Shown here piece after piece: positions 56,401 to 64,000 of a stretch of 64,000 bases of DNA; positions within the stretch are counted from its first letter, which is position 1; each line of letters starts with the position of its first letter. The stretch is from Glandiceps talaboti (lineage: Eukaryota > Hemichordata > Enteropneusta > Spengelidae). The notes beneath the pieces are model-generated. The model was not told the origin of the DNA. It made no database searches and worked only from the letters and a program-made list of their open reading frames with translations. Location of the stretch: positions 1,093,646 to 1,157,645 of the forward strand of contig NC_135557.1 of NCBI RefSeq assembly GCF_964340395.1, in the 5' to 3' direction. The translations under genes were made by a program, and so were the position numbers.

Positions 56401-58945
56401 GTATTTGGGTATACTGTCATGGGCTGTGAGAGTGTGTAGACAATGAGAAGTGAGTATTTGGGTATACTGTCATGGGCTGTGAGAGTGGGTAGACAATGAG
56501 AAGTGAGTATTTGGGTATACTGTCATGGGCTGTCATGGGCTGTAAGAGTGTGTAGACAATGAGAAGTGAGTATTTGGGTATACTGTCATGGGCTGTGAGA
56601 GTGTAGCCAATGAGAAGTGAGTGTTTGGGTATACTGTCATGGGCTGTGAGAGTGTGAAGACAATGAGAAGTGAGTATTTGGGTATACTGTCATGGGCTGT
56701 GAGAGTGGGTAGGCAATGAGAATTGAGTATTTGGGTATACGGTCATGGGCTGTGAGAGTGTGTAGACAATGAGAAGTGAGTATTTGGGTATACTGTCATG
56801 GGCTGTGAGAGTGTGTAGACAATGAGAAGTGAGTATTTGGGTATACTGTCATGGGATGTGAGGGTGGGTAGATGAGAAGTGAATATTTTTGTATACTGTC
56901 ATGGGCTGTGAGAGTGGGTAGACAATGAGAAGTGAGTATTTGGGTATACTGTCATGTGCTGTGAGAGTGGGTAGACAATGAGAATTGAGTATTTGGGTAT
57001 ACGGTCATGGGCTGTGAGAGTGTGTAGACAATGAGAAGTGAGTATTTGGGTATACTGTCATGGGATGTGAGAGTGGGTAGATAATGAGAAGTGAATATTT
57101 TTGTATACTGTCATGGGCTGTGAGAGTGGGTAGACAATGAGAAGTGAGTACATGTATTTGGGTATACTGTCATGGGCTGTGAGAGTGGGTAGGCAATGAG
57201 AAGTAAGTATTTGGGTATACTGTCATGGGCTGTGAGAGTGGTTATGCAATGAGAAGTGAGTATTTGGGTATACTGTCATGGGCTGTGAGAGTGGGTAGAC
57301 AATGAGAAGTGAGTATTTGGGTATACTGTCATGGGCTGTGAGAGTGTGTAGACATTGAGAAGTGAGTATTTGGGTATACTGTCATGGGCTGTGAGAGTGT
57401 GTAGACAATGAGAAGTGAGTATTTGGGTATACTGTCACGGGCTGTGAGAGTGTGTAGACAATGAGAAGTGAGTATTTGGGTATACTGTCATGGGCTGTGA
57501 GAATGTAGACAATGAGAAGTGAGTGTTTGGGTATACTGTCATGGGCTGTGAGAGTGAGACAATGAGAAGTGAGTGTTTGGGTATACTGTCATGGGCTGTG
57601 AGAGTGTGAAGACAATGAGAAGTGAGTATTTGGGTATACTGTCATGGGCTGTGAGAGTGGGTAGGCAATGAGAATTGAGTATTTGGGTATACGGTCATGG
57701 GCTGTGAGAGTGTGTAGACAATGAGAAGTGAGTATTTGGGTATACTGTCATGGGATGTGAGGGTGGGTAGATGAGAAGTGAATATTTTTGTATACTGTCA
57801 TGGGCTGTGAGAGTGGGTAGACAATGAGAAGTGAGTATTTGGGTATACTGTCATGTGCTGTGAGAGTGGGTAGACAATGAGAATTGAGTATTTGGGTATA
57901 CGGTCATGGGCTGTGAGAGTGTGTAGACAATGTGAAGTGAGTATTTGGGTATACTGTCATGTGCTGTGAGAGTGGGTAGACAATGTGAAGTGAGTATTTG
58001 GGTATACTGTCATGGGCTGTGAGAGTGTGTAGACAATGTGAAGTGAGTATTTGGGTATACTGTCATGGGATGTGAGAGTGGGTAGATAATGAGAAGTGAA
58101 TATTTTTGTATACTGTCATGGGCTGTGAGAGTGGGTAGACAATGAGAAGTGAGTACATGTATTTGGGTATACTGTCATGGGCTGTGAGAGTGGGTAGACA
58201 ATGAGAAGTGAGTACATGTATTTGGGTATACTGTCATGGGCTGTGAGAGTGGGTAGGCAATGAGAAGTAAGTATTTGGGTATACTGTCATGGGCTGTGAG
58301 AGTGGTTATGCAATGAGAAGTGAGTATTTGGGTATACTGTCATGGGCTGTGAGAGTGGGTAGACAATGAGAAGTGAGTATTTGGGTATACTGTCATGGGC
58401 TGTGAGAGTGTGTAGACAATGAGAAGTGAGTATTTGGGTATACTGTCATGGGCTGTGAGAGTGTGTAGACAATGAGAAGTGAGTATTTGGGTATACTGTC
58501 ATGGGCTGTGAGAATGTAGACAATGAGAAGTGAGTGTTTGGGTATACTGTCATGGGCTGTGAGAGTGAGACAATGAGAAGTGAGTGTTTGGGTATACTGT
58601 CATGGGCTGTGAGAGTGGGTAGGCAATGAGAAGTGAGTATTTGGGTATACTGTCATGGGCTGTGAGAGTGGGTAGACAATGAGAAGTGAGTATTTGGGTA
58701 TACTGTCATGGGCTGTGAGAGTGTGTAGACAATGAGAAGTGAGTATTTGGGTATACTGTCATGGGCTGTGAGAGTGGGTAGGCAATGAGAAGTGAGTATT
58801 TGGGTATACTGTCATGGGCTGTGAGAGTGGGTAGGCAATGAGAAGTGAGTATTTGGGTATACTGTCATAGGCTGTGAGAGTGGGTAGACAATGAGAAGTG
58901 AGTATTTGGGTATACTGTCATGGGCTGTGAGAGTGGGTAGACAAG
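53438..58945. repeat. 53-bp satellite (about 104 units, intron 7)
   Basis: The unit is gggctgtgagagtgtgtaga, caatgagaagtgagtatttg, ggtatactgtcat, with shorter forms (gagtgtagac) and gtgggtag variants. Some distal units carry an insertion (gagtacatgtatttggg) or a degraded form (gaatatttttgtatac); a block with these recurs about 0.95 kb apart (e.g. around 56880 and 57780). It follows the 51-bp array after about 70 nt of other sequence. Confidence 0.96.
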
Positions 58946-59110
58946 ACTTTCATTTGTATTGTCTTAAATAAGAAGACAGTGAGATTGGCCTAATTGCATT
59001 GAGTGACAGATAAGTGTGAGATTGAAGCAGAAAATGTTTTCTTTCAAGAACTTCTAATCACAGTACATATATGTTAAAGCAATGCAATGTCTATGTGCGA
59101 TTATTTACAG
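58946..59110. other. Unique intron 7 end before exon 8
   Basis: Contains gttaaagcaatgcaatg at 59073-59089, a 17-bp direct repeat of 53406-53422 at the left edge of the 53-bp array. Otherwise unremarkable, ending in gattatttacag. Confidence 0.65.
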
Positions 59111-59248
59111 TGAAACCTGCTATGCCTGAAACTACAGCTCTAGGTGCAGCAATGGCTGCTGGGTATGCTATTGGTGTTTGGAGTTTGGCAGCAGAAGATC
59201 TAACAGCCATCACCACAGATACATACACACCAGTTATAACACAGGAAG
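59111..59248 (+). CDS. GK: Glycerol kinase, window exon 8
   Basis: The acceptor is gcgattatttacag and the donor CAGGAAG|gtgagt. Two bases complete Val; 45 codons follow, then one base. It encodes VKPAMPETTALGAAMAAGYA, IGVWSLAAEDL and a less conserved end at VITQE. PE.TALGAAxxAG is a hallmark of glycerol kinases. Compared with human-type GK the stretch between AAG and VWSL is slightly shorter. The 45-bp repeat of the next intron starts exactly at this donor. Confidence 0.95.
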
Positions 59249-59441
59249 GTGAGTCACCATATCTACGCACTCACCAATCATAATGTAGTAAAGGTGAGTT
59301 TACCATAGCTACGCACTCACAAAGCATAATGTAGTAAAGGTGAGTTACTATAGCTACGCACTCACCAATCATAATGAAGTAAAGGTGGGTTAACATTGCT
59401 ACGCACTCACAAATTATAATGCAGTAAAGGTGAGTTACCAT
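59249..59441. repeat. 45-bp repeat starting exactly at the exon 8 donor (left part)
   Basis: The unit is gtgagttaccatagctacgc, actcacaaattataatgtag, taaag. The first unit begins with the authentic donor gtgagt at 59249 and the second at 59294, so every unit carries an aag|gtgagt-like donor. About four units lie here before a retrotransposon insertion. Confidence 0.92.
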
Positions 59442-61521
59442 TCATTGAATTGAATTTGAATTGAAATTTATTTCATCAGATAACAAAAAACAAAACAATA
59501 AATAAATAAATAAATAATACATTACACTTTCAAACAAATTGGACAAAAGGAAATATACATGTGTTAGCTAATGGGGACCATGAAAATAGTTCAGCAGAAT
59601 TAGTCGTGTCCATGGCCCGTACATTCAATTTTAGATTAATTCAAATTCATAAATGGACGCAACGAAGAAAATTAAGTAAAAAATAAACACAGCACGCATT
59701 CACGCACACTCATACACACACACGCACGCACATACATACATATGCATACACACACACGAGAAGAAATAAAGCAAAAACCAGAAATGTTGTAAAAACGCCA
59801 AAGAGTATAAATTAAGGTTGGTGTGTAGAATTTAAAATATAATTTCTTAGTTCATTTTTGAACTGTTGCCTGGACATGTTAATTTTTAGGTGACTTGGTA
59901 AAGAGTTCCAGTGCTTTGTCGCTGCATATTTGAAATTGTGTTGGGTGATGGTCAATTTTATCGATGGTGGACGAAAGTTACCACTGGAGGCTGAACGGTT
60001 TTGATATGTATGAATGGGACGGTCAAAATACTTTTCTATGTTGTGGGGATAACGATTATTTCTAAGATCATACACGAAAATACAGGAGGAAAATTTACTA
60101 AGTTGAAATATATTTAGAACATTAAGTTGGTTAAAAAGGGGTTCAGAGTGTGCGTTGAAATCAGTGAATGTTATCAAGCGGACAAATTTCTTTTGTAGTC
60201 GGAATATTGGGTCGAGAAGAGTTTGGTAAGTATTGCCCCAAATCTCTAAACAATATGTTAAGTGTGGTAAAATAAATGAATTATATATCATGATAAGGGT
60301 CGATCTGGGAACAAAGTGACGTAAACGTGAAATAATTCCTACTTTTTTGTTAACAACTTTGATGATATTTTCTATGTGAGATTTCCAAGAAAGAGAAGGA
60401 TCAATAGAAACACCGAGGTAACTTGCAGATGAAACTTGCTCTATCGTCGTACTGCCAACATAAAGATTACCTTCCAAAGTTATATTTCTCTGTGGCGTTT
60501 TAATCAACATGAAATTGGTTTTCCCTTCATTAATAGTAAGTTTGTTAGCCATGCACCATCTAATCACATGTTGGAACTCTTCATAGATAGTGTTGAGGTT
60601 AAGTTTTGGGGAATACAATGGTCGAAATAAATTTGTATCATCGGCGAAAAGTCTGAAATTGAAATAGTTGGTGGAGTTGCAAATATCATTGATATAAATG
60701 AGAAAAAGGGTCGGGCCGAGAATTGATCCCTGAGGCACGCCACACTGGATTTGCTGTGGACTTGAAGATTTCCCGCCAACAATTACGGATTGATGACGTT
60801 TATAAAGGTAGCTACGAAACCAGTTTAGCGATTCACCCCTAATCCCATAGATATGTAACTTACATAATAAAATTTCGTGATTTATGGTGTCAAAAGCTTT
60901 CTTGAAATCGATAAATATTCCAAAGGTTGTATTTCCATTGTCCATCGTATTAGTTAATTCTGCGACAATGTCGACAAGGGCCAATTTAGTGCTGTAGCGT
61001 TTGCGAAAACCATACTGAATATCTGATAGGATGTTGAATTTGTCTAAATAGGAAACAATTTGCTTATGAACGATAATTTCGAAAATTTTGCTGAAAACGG
61101 GTAGTACTGAAATAGGTCTGTAATTCCCAACGTTAAGAGGGGACCCCTTTTTATACAATGGTGTAACTTTTGCAAACTTAAGTGCCTCGGGTAACATTCC
61201 TTTGGTAAGTGACATATTAATAATATGCGAAAGGGGACTAGAAATGTGATTAGCTGCATGCTTGGCCAACAAGGGATGGATGAGATCGTAACCAGACACT
61301 TTGTTTGTGTCAAGGGACAGTAATTCTTCTGCAATATCTTCAGCAACAACTGGTCTAAAAAAGAAAGAGTTGTTGTAATTTCCTGTTACGAACTGTTCAA
61401 AATCGATATCGGACGATATGTTAGATGCTAAGTTAGGACCAACATTTGGAAAAAAATCACAAAAAGTGTTAGCTATTTTTGTAGGGTCTGTTTCGATCTC
61501 ATTCCTGTCTGGCAAATGCAA
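59442..61521 (-). mobile_element. Non-LTR retrotransposon (CR1/Jockey-like), 5'-truncated, RT readable
   Basis: A minus-strand frame ending at 59812 gives about 570 codons of RT: TPLYKKGSPLNVGNYRPISV, FIDFKKAFDTINH, CGVPQGSILGPTLF and the catalytic LFADDTNLF, then the thumb (KLTINEGKTNFM, YLGVSIDPSLSWKSH) and a C-terminal domain ending near KHWNSLPSHLK. Endonuclease and ORF1 are missing. The 3' UTR (59442-59811) ends in an attcaa-type repeat (plus strand cattgaattgaatttg), as is common in CR1-related elements. The RT has no visible stop or frameshift, so the insertion is fairly young. The first ~13 codons of the open frame (61522-61560) are host 45-bp repeat. Confidence 0.92.
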
Positions 61522-61745
61522 CTTATAATGTAGTGAAGGTGAGTTACCATAGCTACACACTCACAAATTATAATGTAGTAAAGGTGAGTTACCATAGCTA
61601 CGACTCACAAATTATAATGTAGTAAAGGTGAGTTACCATAGCTACGACTCACAAATTATAACGCAGTAAGGCAAGTTACCATAGCTACGCACTCACAAAT
61701 TATAATGCAGTAAGGCAACTTACCATAGCTACACACTCACATAAC
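61522..61745. repeat. 45-bp repeat, right part
   Basis: Continuation of the array at 59249 after the retrotransposon; about five units including shortened ones (gctacgactcac) and gtaaggcaagttac variants. No clear target-site duplication is seen around the retrotransposon, so part of a unit may have been lost at insertion. Confidence 0.9.
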
Positions 61746-61880
61746 TCCATATCCTTTATACTGACATACAACTCATACACTTTGAATTATGTTGGTTTTG
61801 ATTCCTATTTTGATAAAGACTGTTCCCCTGGCAATCTAATCTTGGTGTCAATGGTATTCTTTATTGATTTGTGTCAACAG
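61746..61880. other. Unique intron 8 end before exon 9
   Basis: Non-repetitive; ends in the acceptor gatttgtgtcaacag. Nothing else is seen. Confidence 0.55.
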
Positions 61881-61970
61881 AACGTGATGCAAGGTATGGC
61901 AAGTGGAAGTTAGCAGTTCAAAGGTCAATGAAATGGGAAGGTCATACTTCAGTTGAAGCAGAAATACAAG
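61881..61970 (+). CDS. GK: Glycerol kinase, window exon 9
   Basis: The acceptor is gatttgtgtcaacag and the donor ATACAAG|gtatgt. Two bases complete Glu; 29 codons follow, then one base. It encodes ERDARYGKWKLAVQRSMKWE and a variable tail to EAEIQ. RYxxWKxAVxRSMxW is the conserved C-terminal helix of glycerol kinases, so in soluble bacterial enzymes the protein would end here. In animals a further exon can add a membrane tail, as seems to happen at 63940. Confidence 0.92.
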
Positions 61971-61999
61971 GTATGTGTACTAATCATCATAATAAACCC

Positions 62000-62220
62000 A
62001 GGAATGAGGGAATGGACTCCAACTATCTGTCCATATGTCTGTCCAACTGTGTGTCCATCTGTCTGTTCAACTATGTGTCCATCTGTCTGTCCAACTGTGT
62101 GTCCATCTGTCTGTTCAACTGTGTGTCCATCTGTCTGTCCAACTGTGTGTTCACAGGTGTTGTTGCGTGATCAGAGTAGTGATATCAAGAAAATGACAAC
62201 ATAAACTGCCAGTTCCTTAA
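62000..62220 (+). mobile_element. AGTCCCC repeat element, 5' portion of a split short copy
   Basis: Begins with a 44-bp periodic stretch (tgtgtccatctgtctgtcca with ttcaact variants, 62030-62150), then the family linker gttgttgcgtgatcagagta, gatatcaagaaaatgacaac and ttccttaa. The element is cut at its TTAA by the next feature and resumes at 63820. The left boundary is uncertain because the AGTCCCC start is missing. Confidence 0.7.
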
Positions 62221-63819
62221 CCTTTTCACCACCAATTGCCCCCTGGGAATGTTTGTTCTCCACCACCCCCCTCACTGACCACCAGGTGAAAGTGAGTGTT
62301 ATGTAATCAAATTGATATAAAAATACTTAGAGTTGCTCATTTTTAAAAAATGAGGTATCATTTCATTGGAAAATAAATTCTCTACATCACACTTGCAAAT
62401 ACATGCATTCAAATTCCACAAACACAACCGAAATATGAATTAAATTAATAAAATATGAATAAAACTAACACAAGTCGTTTATTTATTGACATATCACAAA
62501 TAAACAAGATATTTATATTACAAATAAAATTCAAAATACCAACATTTATGTTCCTACAAAACTTCTCTTTACTGGTGAAATTGGCGAAAATTTGGCAGAA
62601 AATGACATTTTGAGTCATAAAAATTTGAACGAAATTAATTAACGGCTCACTAATCCGATTATGACGCAACAGACGGTGCCGCACCGGCAATGAAAGTGTC
62701 TTAAAATATCTAAAGTTGTCACCTTGATACCTGTTGAAAAGGTGGTTTTTGTAAATATAATTCATTATTTAACAGAACAAACTAAAAATTATTACTCAAT
62801 TTATGCCAGAAATCGGCAAAAAATGACCGTATTAAAGTCAGTAGCATCGGCGCCAAAATCGGATGGGCAAAATGGCTTTATTTGCCGACGCACATACCGA
62901 CCGACGGAAATATGCAGTCTGTAATTTGAACCCACGCCGCGGTAATGTTTTCGTCACATTGAGTACATTGAGTTCACACAGCCATCTCCTTTCATTCATA
63001 AATGCCATCAAAGTTAAAATTAAACAGAATTTTTCATGAACAGAGTCGTTATTTACATCGCAAATGATGTTAGGGGAGACAATTTTCGGTGTGGCCATGT
63101 TGAAATTTGAATTTTACCGTTAAAAAACGCATTCAAAAATGTGATCGGAAAATCTTCAGATTGTGTGTAATCTACCGCCCACATTGTACCACTGACCAGT
63201 ATAAATTGAACTTGTATGTGTATTATTCATTATTGAACATTACCACAAAGAAATATGACCAAAATAATTACTTTTGGAGCTAAATACTGGCCCCAAGGCC
63301 ATAGTATGAGCGAATACTACGGGTCAACAAGTTACGCAATTTGCCAACTTTCACTACGGCAACGGTGAATTCCCCGCCGGTAGATCACTCGGCCCTCGCG
63401 TAGTTCTGAAGCCTATACCGTTCCCATAACTGACCTGATGTATTCAACAATGTTTTTGAGTAAAAATTCAGTGGAAATTTCTCAGGACAGTTGTCAAAAT
63501 GACATCGTAGGAGATGCTACGTGAGCCGTTAATTACTTCCGCGTTGTTGAAATTCGATCTTTCTGGCGAAAAATGCACACAAAAATTACGATCGCTCGTC
63601 TTTCCAATCGTGCTAGAAAACCATCCACTAACATGTGTTCAAAATGGCAGACTATATAAACAAGGCTAATACGCATGTGTGGAACTAGTTATGGCAATAG
63701 CTGCCGTTAAACGGTTTGAACGTCGTAGTAGTTGAATGACCTTTGGCGTTCCCGCTGTAGAGGGAATCGGTGGGTGCCCTAGAGCGTTCCCGCTGTAGCG
63801 GGAATCGGTGGTGAAAGGG
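62221..63819. mobile_element. piggyBac-like TTAA element, 1.6 kb, non-autonomous
   Basis: Left end ccttttcaccaccaatt and right end aatcggtggtgaaaggg are inverted repeats, each flanked by TTAA (62217-62220 and 63820-63823). Removing the insert with one TTAA restores ttccttaaaacccaatcata, the sequence of the other AGTCCCC copies. TTAA duplication and C-rich TIR starts are hallmarks of the piggyBac superfamily. Near the right end, two direct copies of gcgttcccgctgta with gggaatcggtgg (63747 on and 63783 on) form small hairpins. Short minus-strand frames exist, but no DDD transposase is recognisable. Confidence 0.87.
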
Positions 63820-63861
63820 TTAAAACCCAATCATAGCGGGGCTATGTCATTCTCAATGACT
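63820..63861 (+). mobile_element. AGTCCCC repeat element, 3' end of the split copy
   Basis: ttaaaacccaatcatagcgg then ggctatgtcattctcaatga and ct, the family 3' end. Together with 62000-62220 it makes one short copy. Confidence 0.75.
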
Positions 63862-63939
63862 TGTTTAAATAATGTGAAACATTGGTGATGGAGTATACTT
63901 CAGATAACTTACAAATTTATTGTTTTTTGGTTAGGTTAG
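63862..63939. other. Unique intron 9 end before exon 10
   Basis: About 78 nt ending in a T-rich tract and ttaggttag, with two tandem candidate acceptors 5 nt apart; only the second keeps the frame open. Confidence 0.6.
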
Positions 63940-64000
63940 ATTATCGCCGTTCAAGTCTTCCAGCTGCAGTATTCCTTATATCTAGTGTAGTATTACTATT
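63940..64000 (+). CDS. GK: Glycerol kinase, window exon 10 (C-terminal hydrophobic tail, cut by window edge)
   Basis: Two AGs lie close together in ttttggttaggttag. Use of the second gives a split Asp codon and the frame DYRRSSLPAAVFLISSVVLL; use of the first gives an immediate stop. The peptide resembles in position and character the C-terminal LPLGFFIVSSMVML-type hydrophobic tail of mammalian GK isoforms, which anchors the enzyme to the mitochondrial outer membrane. No other coding capacity is seen from 63862 to 63939. The exon is incomplete here, so the end of the protein is not visible. The call rests on phase, position and a short hydrophobic match. Confidence 0.75.

Noticed and set aside
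62445-63098. Minus-strand frames in the TTAA element as a transposase
   Set aside because: No DDD motif spacing or zinc-finger end is visible; both frames are about 100 codons or less.

Overview
This window is eukaryotic genomic DNA, most likely from an invertebrate animal. It has GT-AG introns, tRNA-derived SINE sequence, non-LTR retrotransposon pieces of the CR1/Jockey and L1/Tx1 kinds, and TIR elements with TTA and TTAA target sites. I cannot name the species. The only cellular gene I can support is a plus-strand glycerol kinase (GK). Ten exons of it can be read: 2339-2441, 14763-14830, 29957-30080, 33207-33285, 43153-43249, 45073-45157, 46250-46370, 59111-59248, 61881-61970 and 63940 to the window edge. 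They join in phase without stop codons into about 322 codons, covering the C-terminal two thirds of an FGGY-family kinase. The catalytic GDQQAAL motif, the FGGY signature region, the VDGG nucleotide-binding loop and the start of a hydrophobic tail are present. The 5' exons and the very end of the gene lie outside.

Exons make up only about 1.5% of the window. Roughly three quarters of it is intronic tandem repeat, with a different repeat family in almost every intron. Unit lengths are 27 and 59 bp (upstream of the first exon seen), 55 bp (intron 1), 20 bp (intron 2), 16 and 23 bp (intron 3), 40 and 61 bp (intron 4), 33 bp (introns 5 and 6, in opposite orientation), 51 and 53 bp (intron 7) and 45 bp (intron 8). 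The arrays are not placed at random. In eight of nine introns an array begins at, or within about 130 nt of, the 5' splice site. In introns 1, 7 and 8 the repeated unit contains the splice donor itself. In introns 1 and 7 it also contains the last 25-36 nt of the preceding exon, so these satellites are amplified exon-intron junctions with well over a hundred decoy donors each.

Mobile elements are nested in the arrays. There are two copies of a ~1 kb TIR element with TTA target duplications (4441-5432, 6104-7100). A repeat family starting AGTCCCCGC has an internal ~150 bp minisatellite (13610-14669, 38593-39965, 42078-42788, and a split copy at ~62000-63861). A minus-strand tRNA-derived SINE lies at 39596-39906. 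A 1.6 kb element with TTAA target duplications and CCYTTTCACCACC inverted ends lies at 62221-63819. Three non-LTR retrotransposon fragments are present (40806-42065 plus, 43326-44184 plus, 59442-61521 minus).

The most notable observations are the donor-anchored origin of the intronic satellites and the inverted pair of 33-bp arrays around the 85-nt exon at 45073-45157, which should fold that exon into a loop in the pre-mRNA. The very long open frames on the minus strand (up to 1489 codons) exist only because units of 27, 33 and 51 bp are multiples of three; I do not treat them as genes.
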